DNA from: Methanobacteriota archaeon
GTDB taxonomy: Archaea; Halobacteriota; Methanosarcinia; Methanosarcinales; Methanoperedenaceae
DNA: 17,742 bases
NCBI GenBank assembly: GCA_018900975.1
Contig: JAHIFK010000017.1
Location: 1 to 17,742 of the forward strand
Direction of reading: 5' to 3'
Shown here: in pieces, positions 8,122 to 14,075 of the stretch
Position numbering within the stretch: position 1 is the first letter of the stretch
Layout: every line of letters starts with the position of its first letter
The notes under the pieces: generated by a model
Database searches by the model: none
The model's input: only the letters and a program-made list of their open reading frames with translations
What the model was told of the DNA's origin: nothing
Made by a program: the position numbers and the translations under genes

Positions 8122-9155
8122 TGGAATATGACGTGATCGTCATTGGGGCAGGACCTGCCGGGTCTGTTACTGCGGCAGTGGTAGCTCAGGCCGGCTACCG
8201 CGTACTTATGCTTGAGAAAGACTCTTCCTGCAGGTCGCCATGCGCCGGATACGTGAGCAATACTATAAACCTGGAGCTGCCTGATAATTCTGTAATCCAG
8301 TCAAGAATAACAAAAATGCGCACGTATTTCCCTGACTTCTCATATCACGATTTTGAATTGAACGGGCTTGTTGTGGACAGAGCTTCATTCGATATGGCGC
8401 TTGCACAGAAAGCAAAAGACACGGGCGCACAGATAAGATGGGATTCGCCTCTTCTGGACGTTGTTGCGGGAAGTGTAAAATTTCGCGACGGGATTTCAAA
8501 TGGTAAAATGATCGTGGGCGCAGATGGCGTTTTTTCAAAAACCGCCTCCCTTTTCGGATTTGAAAAGCAAAAATTCGCGGTTTGCTCGCAGTACCACTTG
8601 TTAGGGATAGAACTGCTTTCTCAAACCTGCGAGATATTTTTTAATTCGGATTATGCTCCAGGAGGATATGTCTGGATATACCCCACAGGGAAAGATTCTG
8701 CAAAAGTCGGAGTGGGGGTTACGGAAGGTAATCCGCGCGCTTATCTTGAAAAATTTATCGCCAGATCATTCCTTTCACAGCGTCTTAATGGAATAAAAAC
8801 TGAATACGTCGCGGGCGCCCTGCCGATAAGCGGGCTGCGTGAGAAGCTTTTCCGCGGCAATGTCCTGCTCGTGGGTGACAGTGCGGGTATGGCCGATCCT
8901 GTAACTGGCGCGGGCATCAACAATGCCATGCTTGCTGGAGAGATCGCAGGAAATACAATGGTGAAGGCACTTGAAAACGATGACCTTGGAATAATATCAG
9001 AATACGATACAAAAACCAGGCGCCTATTGGGAAAGCCGCTTGGAAGGGCGCTTGAGAAAAGAAAAAGGCTTGATGCCTGCTATGCTTCAAATGAGCTTTT
9101 GCAGGAACATCTACCGCAGCTCTGGGTTACCTTCAGGCAGTACTGGGAAATTTAA
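8121..9155 (+). CDS. FAD-dependent oxidoreductase, geranylgeranyl-reductase family (possibly lipoate-pathway LipT-like)
   Basis: 344-residue flavoprotein of the geranylgeranyl reductase family. It has the N-terminal dinucleotide fold VIGAGPAGS (7-15), CAGYVS near 41, GADGVFSKT, PGGYVWIYPTGKDSAKVGVGV (in outline) and the C-terminal FAD signature VGDSAGMADPVTGAGI. The frame extends to GTG 8106 inside lplA, but ATG 8121 gives the usual MEYDVIVIGAGPAG start and a one-base TGATG overlap with lplA. By family it could saturate archaeal lipid or quinone side chains. Its tight coupling to lplB-lplA instead suggests a role in lipoate assembly; I recall a similar flavoprotein (LipT) in lipoate gene clusters of sulfur oxidisers. 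That assignment is inference. The 3' end overlaps the convergent small gene by four bases. Confidence 0.88.
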   Translation: MEYDVIVIGAGPAGSVTAAVVAQAGYRVLMLEKDSSCRSPCAGYVSNTINLELPDNSVIQSRITKMRTYFPDFSYHDFELNGLVVDRASFDMALAQKAKDTGAQIRWDSPLLDVVAGSVKFRDGISNGKMIVGADGVFSKTASLFGFEKQKFAVCSQYHLLGIELLSQTCEIFFNSDYAPGGYVWIYPTGKDSAKVGVGVTEGNPRAYLEKFIARSFLSQRLNGIKTEYVAGALPISGLREKLFRGNVLLVGDSAGMADPVTGAGINNAMLAGEIAGNTMVKALENDDLGIISEYDTKTRRLLGKPLGRALEKRKRLDACYASNELLQEHLPQLWVTFRQYWEI

Positions 9156-9523
9156 TACTTATATGAATCAGATTCTTCGGTTAATTTTCGATCTTTCTTA
9201 AGAGGTTCATCTTTTACGTCAATATCAAGGCTGACTTCATCTTCCAGTTCCCTGACCTTACCCACACCCTTTGCGATTTTATTGAGAGACTTAACAGTTT
9301 CTTTTGAGGGCTTTCTCCGAGGAGCTTTTCTCTCGGTTTTTCTCAATCGATAACCTGCCGTGGGCAATCCTGATTTCATCAGACCCAGCTCAACTTTTCT
9401 TTTGTTGATGAGGTCGCGTATTGGCTGTCTAGCGGTTTCCGGCATGTTCTCAAGCATATTTTCAAGTTTTTCTAGAACTTCATCCTTCACAGGAGGAATT
9501 TCCGTCAATGTTTCATCAGTCAT
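9152..9523 (-). CDS. Small charged hypothetical protein
   Basis: 123 residues, strongly charged, no membrane segment and no family I recognise. The N-terminal part (1-50) reads as amphipathic helices (DEVLEKLENMLENMPETARQ, PIRDLINKRKVELGL). A basic stretch RKTERKAPRRKPSKE follows near 65, then a mixed-charge tail. This could be a small nucleic-acid- or ribosome-associated protein, but that is only composition. A TATA-like TTTATTATAT lies about 25-32 bp before ATG 9523, so it probably has its own promoter and a leaderless or very short-leader mRNA despite lying 55 bp behind cofH. It converges with the flavoprotein gene, sharing four bases. Confidence 0.7.
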   Translation of the reverse strand: MTDETLTEIPPVKDEVLEKLENMLENMPETARQPIRDLINKRKVELGLMKSGLPTAGYRLRKTERKAPRRKPSKETVKSLNKIAKGVGKVRELEDEVSLDIDVKDEPLKKDRKLTEESDSYKY

Positions 9524-9577
9524 TATTCAAGTTAATAACAGTTGATATAATAAAAGTTACGGAGGGATACAACCTCA

Positions 9578-10690
9578 TCAAAAAATATCAACAGGTTGAT
9601 AAAGCGTATTGCGCTGCCGGGGTATCCGGTTTATCCCACGTATAAGGCTCTCGAATTCATGCGGAGCCATGTATTCACCGTTTGACGCTCCTGCACTTTT
9701 TGAGATGTTTTCCTCCATTAGCGTTCCGCCCATATCATTGGCTCCGAAGTTAAGGGCGGACTGTGCCATTTTTTTCCCCATTTTTACCCAGCTTACCTGG
9801 ATGTTCCTTATATATGGATGTAATATAACCCTTGCAAGCGCGTGCATTTTCAGGTCGTCATGTTCGCGGGAAAGCTTTTCATCATGACCAAGGCTGTTAT
9901 TCAAATGCATAAATGGAAGCGGGACGAATTCAGTGAATCCGCCTGTTTTCTTCTGTATTTCGCGGATTATGAACATGTGTTCGATCCTCTCTTCCAGCGT
10001 CTCGATATGACCATACATCATGGTAGATGTGGTTGGGATCCCTGTCATGTGTGCGGTCATGACGACGTCGATCCATTCATGCGTCGTAAGTTTGTCAGGA
10101 CATATCTCTTCCCTCACCCTGTCAGAAAGTATCTCTGCTGCGGTTCCGGGCATCGAGCCAAGACCCGACTTTCTAAGCATAGATAGCGTCTCTTTAATGC
10201 TGATATTGCTGTTATTCGCTGCATGGAACACCTCCATCGGGGAAAAAGCATGGATATGAATTTGAGGGAAATCCTGTTTTATCGCTTCAAGTATCTCGCA
10301 GTAGTTATTGATATCCCAGTCTGGAAGGAGCCCGCCCTGGATGCAGACTTCTGTGGCATTTATATTAACAGCTTCATATATCTTGTCTAAAATTTCAGGG
10401 ATAGATAAGAGAAACCCGTCCTGTTTGCGAAACGCACAGAATTTGCATGTACCTGTGCACCTGTTCGTGAAATTGATGTTCCTGTTGATCACATAAGTAA
10501 CCACGTCACCAACTGCCTTTTTTCGCAGCGATTCGGCAAGCGGAAAAAGAAGAGTTGGACTATTATAAAGCGTCAGCGCGTCTTCCGTCGTGCATTTTCC
10601 GACTTCGACCCGTCTGAGAATTTCGTCCTGGATGCTCTGCAATTTTTGTATATTACCACCTGAAGTTTGAAGTAATAATGCAACACCCAT
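9578..10690 (-). CDS. cofH: FO synthase subunit 2, CofH (radical SAM)
   Basis: 370-residue radical-SAM enzyme. CofH attaches the hydroxybenzyl part of tyrosine to the flavin-precursor pyrimidine; CofG then closes the ring to give FO, the chromophore of coenzyme F420. The 4Fe-4S motif CTGTCKFC (C78-x3-C82-x2-C85) follows INFTNR, and EVCIQGGLLPDWD, HAFSPMEV, GLGSMPGTAAEILSD and STMMYGHIET are characteristic of the CofH/MqnC/MqnE group. The adjacency and one-base overlap with cofG (TAATG) favour CofH over the menaquinone enzymes. The N-terminus before the cluster (~70 residues) is normal for the family. Translation is probably coupled to cofG. Confidence 0.94.
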   Translation of the reverse strand: MGVALLLQTSGGNIQKLQSIQDEILRRVEVGKCTTEDALTLYNSPTLLFPLAESLRKKAVGDVVTYVINRNINFTNRCTGTCKFCAFRKQDGFLLSIPEILDKIYEAVNINATEVCIQGGLLPDWDINNYCEILEAIKQDFPQIHIHAFSPMEVFHAANNSNISIKETLSMLRKSGLGSMPGTAAEILSDRVREEICPDKLTTHEWIDVVMTAHMTGIPTTSTMMYGHIETLEERIEHMFIIREIQKKTGGFTEFVPLPFMHLNNSLGHDEKLSREHDDLKMHALARVILHPYIRNIQVSWVKMGKKMAQSALNFGANDMGGTLMEENISKSAGASNGEYMAPHEFESLIRGINRIPRQRNTLYQPVDIF

Positions 10691-11685
10691 TAATAAATTT
10701 TGCGAAATCCTTCTGTGTCTGAAAGAGACCTCAAAAGATGGGCGATCTCAGTGCTGTACCATTCTTTTTTAACATAATGCGGATATATAGGCAGCCTCTC
10801 TTTAAGCTGAGCGCCTGCCATTGCACGGAGTTCCATAAGTGTTGGCCATGCGGATTCAGGATTTATGTAGTCAATTGTTTCAGGCGAGATGCCGCCAAGG
10901 TCGCTGGCGCCGCATTTTAGCAATTCCCCTGGGGAAATCAGGTTCGGGGATACCTGGACAGCCACGTCTTCAGGAAGAAGTCTCCTTGCCAATGATACGG
11001 TCTCTTTCATCGTTTTCATGTCCGGGGGCGGGTATGATGACATACCTGTTCCGGGTTTGGGGATAAAATTCTGGATTATCACTTCCTGGATATGCCCGAA
11101 TTCTTCATGTATTTCCCTTATCATCTGTATCGAGCGCACCCTGTCTGAAGGGTTTTCTCCTATGCCCACAAGGATGCCTGTTGTGAAAGGTATCCGCAGT
11201 TGACCGGCTGTCCTGATCGTTTTAAGCCGTGCTTCCGGAGTTTTTCCCGCACATCCGTTGTGGGCTTCAATAATGCCTGTAGTTTCAAGCATTAGCCCCA
11301 TGCTTGCGTTGCATGATCTTAATTTTTCAAGTTCGTCTTTTTCAAGTGTGCCGGGATTGCTGTGAGGCAGCAGTCCTTTCTGTATCGACAGCCTGCACAT
11401 GTCAGCAAGGTAATCTATTATGGAATGATACCCAAGCTCATTAAGCAGCGGAATAAAGCCTTCCACTTCCTCTGCATGTTCACCGAAGGTGAAAAGCGCT
11501 TCTGAGCAGCCTGCTTGAACCCCCCTATCCAGTATGTCCGCTACTTCGGACGGGGTCAGGAGTCTTGCCTCAGGGTGACCTATATCCCGGCGAAAGCCGC
11601 AGTATCCGCACCTGTTCCTGCAGATGTTGGTAAGTGGGATGAACACGTTGCGGGAGAAGGTTACAAATGTGGGTGTCATTATCAT
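10690..11685 (-). CDS. cofG: FO synthase subunit 1, CofG (radical SAM)
   Basis: 331-residue partner of CofH in synthesis of FO (7,8-didemethyl-8-hydroxy-5-deazariboflavin). The cluster motif CRNRCGYC (C22-x3-C26-x2-C29) sits in PLTNICRNRCGYCGFRRD. Further CofG hallmarks are EALFTFGE near 63, LPHSNPGTL, the LETTG of the substrate barrel, TTGILVGIGE, QNFIPKPGT and NLISPGELLKCGASDLGGISP (in outline). It is first in the cofG-cofH operon; the stop and the cofH ATG share one base. Start ATG 11685 (MIMTPTF) has no clear ribosome binding site; a second ATG two codons on is equally possible. The upstream 80 bp separate it from a divergent tRNA region. Confidence 0.95.
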   Translation of the reverse strand: MIMTPTFVTFSRNVFIPLTNICRNRCGYCGFRRDIGHPEARLLTPSEVADILDRGVQAGCSEALFTFGEHAEEVEGFIPLLNELGYHSIIDYLADMCRLSIQKGLLPHSNPGTLEKDELEKLRSCNASMGLMLETTGIIEAHNGCAGKTPEARLKTIRTAGQLRIPFTTGILVGIGENPSDRVRSIQMIREIHEEFGHIQEVIIQNFIPKPGTGMSSYPPPDMKTMKETVSLARRLLPEDVAVQVSPNLISPGELLKCGASDLGGISPETIDYINPESAWPTLMELRAMAGAQLKERLPIYPHYVKKEWYSTEIAHLLRSLSDTEGFRKIY

Positions 11686-11766
11686 GGAATTGTATCGGCT
11701 CGTACATAACCATGTCGAATATGCGTTAGCTTAATGTAATGCAAGGGCTATTAGACGTGTCCCCAT

Positions 11767-11805
11767 GCGGGGGTTACCGAGCGGCCAAAGGTGCAGGACT
11801 TAAGA
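11767..11805 (+). pseudogene. Orphan 5' half of a tRNA-Leu
   Basis: GCGGGGG (acceptor arm), then a class II D-arm with AGCGGCCAAAGG and an anticodon arm CAGGA-CTTAAGA (anticodon UAA). The sequence then leaves the tRNA pattern exactly after anticodon-loop position 37 and runs into a perfect TATA box (TATATAAAA, 11807-11815). No TCCTG, T-arm or CCCCCGC acceptor strand follows in the window. It differs at many positions from the complete tRNA-Leu 110 bp downstream, so it is not a copy of that gene. It could be an integration scar, a decayed gene, or the 5' half of a split tRNA. Confidence 0.6.
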
Positions 11806-11879
11806 CTATATAAAAAACGCGAGGCAAGATTTAAGGCTCTGCATCTCGAAAAGAAGCATGTAAATATAGGCGTTTTCGG

Positions 11880-11887
11880 TATATAAA
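11880..11887 (+). promoter_or_regulatory. TATA box of tRNA-Leu
   Basis: TATATAAA ends 32 bp before the first base of the tRNA, the expected position for archaeal transcription starting about 8-10 bases upstream of the mature 5' end. Confidence 0.65.
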
Positions 11888-11918
11888 TCTTGTGGAATTT
11901 ACGCCACAAGACACGCGC

Positions 11919-12001
11919 GCGAGAGTATCCAAGCGGCCAAAGGAGTTGGACTTAAGATCCAATTGCGCAGGCATTCGTGGGTTCAAATCCCATCTCTCGC
12001 A
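11919..12001 (+). tRNA. tRNA-Leu (anticodon UAA)
   Basis: Complete class II tRNA. The acceptor stem GCGAGAG/CTCTCGC pairs perfectly. The D-arm contains AGCGGCCAAAGG; the anticodon stem TTGGA/TCCAA encloses loop CTTAAGA with anticodon TAA at 11953-11955; a long variable arm (TGCGCAGGCA) follows; the T-arm is GTGGG-TTCAAAT-CCCAT; and the discriminator base is A. No intron is present and CCA is not encoded. It reads the UUA leucine codon. Confidence 0.95.
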
Positions 12002-12031
12002 TTCAAATTAAAAAGAGAAGGAGGAAGGATT

Positions 12032-12286
12032 ATGGATGAAGTTCCTGAAAAAATCTCTGTTGGGCAAATAAGCAGCTCGCATATTTCCAAGCAAATAGTA
12101 GTTGAAGGCAGAATCGAAAAAATATACCCTATCAAAGCAAAGCTTATCGATGGTGCTTTCCGGTGCCAGAGATGCGAGCATACACTCAGCTTGAATCCCC
12201 GCCATTTGCGTCATTATGCCGTTCTCCAGCCTTGCAGAGAGCCGTCATGTCCTCAAGGTCAGACTCATTCAAGCTATCTGCAGTGA
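12032..12286 (+). CDS. MCM-like N-terminal zinc/OB fragment protein
   Basis: 84 residues resembling only the N-terminal part of archaeal MCM helicase. ISSSHISKQIVVEGRIEKIYPIKAKLIDGAFRCQRC follows the MCM pattern (helix, VxxEGIVxK strand, AxFxCxxC; shown in outline), then a second pair LQPCREPSC gives a C-x2-C...C-x4-C zinc site. MCM continues for several hundred residues with an AAA+ ATPase; here a stop follows 10 residues after the second pair, and the other frames downstream show no MCM continuation. The ATG has a strong ribosome binding site (GGAGGAAGGAT) and lies 30 bp after tRNA-Leu. It may be a stand-alone single-strand-binding OB protein or the stump of an element-borne mcm. Its last 100 bp overlap a minus-strand ORF. 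Confidence 0.55.
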   Translation: MDEVPEKISVGQISSSHISKQIVVEGRIEKIYPIKAKLIDGAFRCQRCEHTLSLNPRHLRHYAVLQPCREPSCPQGQTHSSYLQ

Positions 12287-12368
12287 TAAGTCGTCTCAAA
12301 GCTATGGGGCTTGGATTTGTAAGAATAATTTCCTCAACATTCGTCCATAAATTTGTTCTGCCACTCAT
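12186..12368 (-). CDS. Small hypothetical protein, second gene of a two-gene unit
   Basis: 60 residues (MSGRTNLWTNVEEIILTNPS...), soluble and acidic, family unknown. Its ATG lies four bases after the stop of the preceding Cys-rich gene, which supports translation as an operon. The last third overlaps the MCM-like gene antisense for 101 bp, so at most one of the two C-termini may be under strong selection. Codon pattern and composition look protein-like, but there is no homology support. Confidence 0.4.
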   Translation of the reverse strand: MSGRTNLWTNVEEIILTNPSPIALRRLITADSLNESDLEDMTALCKAGERHNDANGGDSS

Positions 12369-12372
12369 ACTC

Positions 12373-12558
12373 TCACTTGACCACGTCCTTTAGAGGCACT
12401 GCTTCCTGAATGCCATGAACAGCACATTTTACATAACCACTGAATTTGTAAATAGTACCTTCATGCCTTTCATATAGCGGGATTTCTCTTTTAACTTCCA
12501 TTCCTTGTTTTTTGCACACAGAACAGCCGTAACCCTGCTTGAAACTTTTACCAGCCAT
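12373..12558 (-). CDS. Small zinc-finger-like protein
   Basis: 61 residues. C12-S-V-C15 near the N-terminus and C46-A-V-H49 near the C-terminus bracket a probable beta sheet (EVKREIPLYERHEGTIYKFSGYVK in between), a plausible Cys3His or treble-clef-like zinc site. I do not recognise the family. GAGGAATCA directly before ATG 12558 is a good ribosome binding site. It heads a two-gene minus-strand unit with the 60-residue protein. The promoter is shared with, and divergent from, the DUF2283-like gene. Confidence 0.6.
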   Translation of the reverse strand: MAGKSFKQGYGCSVCKKQGMEVKREIPLYERHEGTIYKFSGYVKCAVHGIQEAVPLKDVVK

Positions 12559-12669
12559 TGATTCCTCTGTCTAAATCAGCATTACGCCTCTTGATATCGG
12601 TATTCATATTATCATCAATGATAGAGTACAATCGGAAATTATTTAAGCCTGCTGATTGTGTACGATATC

Positions 12670-12969
12670 ATGAAAAAAGAGATAAAGATTTGGTTTGACA
12701 AAGAAGCTGATTATCTTGAAGTGATGTTTGAAGTAAAGGAGGGGTACTTCAAGGATACGAAAAATGATGCAGTTATGGTAAAAGTCGATATGGAGGGGAA
12801 TGTAATCGGTTTTTCTGTACAAACAGTAAGTAAGCTGGCTGGACCGGTTTATCTCACTATTGATGAGAAAGACGCAAAGGTCAGCTCTCTGGATCCTGAG
12901 CAGAGAAAGCATTTTGAAGAGAGCATGAAACGCAACGAGAGCCTTATGAAAAAGCTGTCTGAGATGTAA
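12670..12969 (+). CDS. DUF2283-like protein
   Basis: 99 residues. The N-terminus IKIWFDKEADYLEVMFEVKEGYFKDTKNDAVMVKVDMEGNVIGFSV follows the DUF2283 pattern (KxxxDxEADxLxVxF... then a VxxDxxGNVxGxxI strand; shown in outline), with a helical, Lys/Glu-rich C-terminal extension (EQRKHFEESMKRNESLMKKL). Function is not established; such proteins are often found in toxin-antitoxin-like pairs. The frame opens at GTG 12658, but ATG 12670 fits better with the TATA-like AATTATTTAAG about 25-35 bp upstream. The stop is one base before the next ATG (TAATATG), so it forms a pair with the HicB-like gene. Confidence 0.75.
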   Translation: MKKEIKIWFDKEADYLEVMFEVKEGYFKDTKNDAVMVKVDMEGNVIGFSVQTVSKLAGPVYLTIDEKDAKVSSLDPEQRKHFEESMKRNESLMKKLSEM

Positions 12970-12970
12970 T

Positions 12971-13300
12971 ATGGCGCCGGTAAAAATAGTCGTTGAAAAG
13001 CATTTGGATGGATTTGTGGCATTTGCCCAGGGACTAGAAGGAGTCGTGGTAGGGGAGGGCGATACTTACGAAGAGGCTTTGCAGGATGTGGAATCTGCGA
13101 TCAAGTTTCACCAAGAGACTTTTGGAGGAGCGGAGAAATGGATTGATGAGAAAGAATATGATAGTCTTTTCTTTGAATATATGGAAGCGCAGGCGCATAA
13201 AAAAACCTTAGAGCACGCAGCTGATATTCGCATGTCTCGCGGGGATCCTGCCGATCCTGAGGATTGCATGAAAGTCAACGAAGAACGAAACGGGACATAG
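12971..13300 (+). CDS. HicB-family antitoxin-like protein
   Basis: 109 residues. The first 53 form a HicB-type domain: a KIVVEKHLDGFVAFAQGLEG strand pair, then VVVGEGDTYEEALQDVESAIKFHQETFG (in outline), the degraded RNase-H-like fold of HicB antitoxins. A charged extension of about 55 residues follows with no visible ribbon-helix-helix or HTH. HicB normally pairs with a ~60-residue HicA toxin, and none is visible on either side; instead it is coupled (one-base gap) to the DUF2283-like gene. It may be an orphan antitoxin, or the pair may work together in an undescribed way. Its 3' end overlaps a short ORF resembling the tail of another antitoxin. Confidence 0.75.
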   Translation: MAPVKIVVEKHLDGFVAFAQGLEGVVVGEGDTYEEALQDVESAIKFHQETFGGAEKWIDEKEYDSLFFEYMEAQAHKKTLEHAADIRMSRGDPADPEDCMKVNEERNGT

Positions 13301-13419
13301 AGGAAGCCCTAGCTGAGTTCAAAGCGGGAAAGTTCCACACAGCAGAAGAGGTCTATAAAGAACTGATATTTTCATACGGTACTTTAAAGTCTTCGGTTGC
13401 TGTTAGAAATCTGAAATAA
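13264..13419 (+). pseudogene. Possible antitoxin C-terminal remnant
   Basis: Open frame of 51 codons from a TTG, overlapping the HicB-like gene by 37 bp. The segment DIEEALAEFKAGKFHTAEEVYKEL reads like the C-terminal half of a RelB-type antitoxin (EAL.x.FKxGK...EEVxxEL; shown in outline). There is no ATG/GTG and no ribosome binding site at the TTG, and the expected N-terminal DNA-binding part is missing in this frame. It is most simply a decayed antitoxin gene, or a frameshifted 3' tail of the HicB-like gene. Confidence 0.35.
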
Positions 13420-13743
13420 TACAAGTGAAGCGAGCGTAACGAATCCAGAGAAACATTACGCATTAAAGACTTTACAATGAACTCACCCATACGGGTGAGT
13501 TCATATCAAGACTTTTCAGACAGTCCCGATCCTGCTACCGCTATGTATTACAGTGTATTACTACCAGTTATGCAAAAAATTCTAAAATTGGAGAAATTTG
13601 CAAACAACGCCTCAGAGGGACCTCAGCATTAACCATTCTACCCTCTAAATTTAGGGATATGATGTTAAGGAAAATTGATGATAGACGTTTCTTGACGCAT
13701 AGGAAACTATAAGCGTAGTTATTCTGATATACAATATTATTTA
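13420..13743. other. Gene-free spacer with a perfect inverted repeat
   Basis: No convincing ORF on either strand. The only clear structure is an 11-bp perfect inverted repeat TGAACTCACCC - ATAC - GGGTGAGTTCA (13478-13503). It could be a terminator for the antitoxin genes, although no T-run follows, or an operator. A short direct repeat TGTATTAC lies at about 13544-13563. The rest is AT-rich and resembles the leader side of a CRISPR locus, but nothing proves that. Confidence 0.5.
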
Positions 13744-13945
13744 ATTAGATAAAAACATTTGCTAATACAAGGATTGAAACTCGTGCATTATATATACCAG
13801 TTTGATATTCATATAAAATTGCAGAACGGCTTCCAGTAAAACAAAGATTGAAACCCTGTGATTGCTACAAGAGCTATTTAGCCAGCGACGTATTATGCGG
13901 TGGCTCTAATCACAGAACAGCTTCCACTAAAACAAGGATTGAAAC
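13744..13945 (+). CRISPR. Degenerate CRISPR-type repeats (three copies)
   Basis: Three units end in ACAAGGATTGAAAC or ACAAAGATTGAAAC: copy A ends at 13780, B at 13854, C at 13945. B and C agree over about 33 bases (CAGAAC-G/A-GCTTCCA..TAAAACAA..ATTGAAAC); copy A matches only in its 3' third. The 3' ATTGAAAC end is a hallmark of archaeal type I-B/III repeats. A-B spacing is 74 bp (a normal repeat plus spacer), B-C is 91 bp. The B-C interval contains an inverted repeat (CTGTGATT at 13856, AATCACAG at 13908), unlike an ordinary spacer. No cas gene is present. Likely an array remnant or a mini-array carried by a mobile element. Confidence 0.5.
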
Positions 13946-14021
13946 CCATTAAGCTCAACACCCTGCTTGAACCGATACCATTCATTGCAGTACTACATAA
14001 GAGTTGGTTGTAGTAGCAACG

Positions 14022-14071
14022 TTTATATTACCCTTAGATTGTAATAGTAGTGTCACTACTATTCGAGGTGG
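14022..14071 (+). promoter_or_regulatory. Integrase promoter with palindromic operator
   Basis: TATA box TTTATATTA (14022-14030) predicts a start near 14052, which falls inside a perfect palindrome AATAGTAGTG-T-CACTACTATT (14043-14063). Ribosome binding site GAGGTGG (14065-14071) precedes ATG 14076. The palindrome over the start site is the classic position for a repressor. Confidence 0.6.
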
Positions 14072-14075
14072 AAAA

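Noticed and set aside
8263..8538. Minus-strand 91-codon frame inside the flavoprotein gene
   Set aside because: Lies wholly within a conserved FAD protein, with Arg/Ser-rich shadow composition and no start signals.
9578..11685. The radical-SAM pair as menaquinone enzymes MqnC/MqnE
   Set aside because: The CofG partner is unmistakable, and the overlapping cofG-cofH order fits FO synthase.
11806..11918. An intron-containing first tRNA-Leu, or splicing of the 5' half to the 3' half of the second tRNA
   Set aside because: No TCCTG, T-arm or CCCCCGC occurs before the second tRNA. Joining to the second tRNA would allow an acceptor stem with two G-U pairs but leaves two mismatches in the anticodon stem.
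12240..12393. MCM continuing in another frame after 12286
   Set aside because: The other plus-strand frames show no MCM motifs. The best open frame (SFKLSAVISRLKAMG) has only a chance resemblance.
13744..13945. An active CRISPR array
   Set aside because: Only three unequal repeats, irregular spacing and no cas genes in the window.
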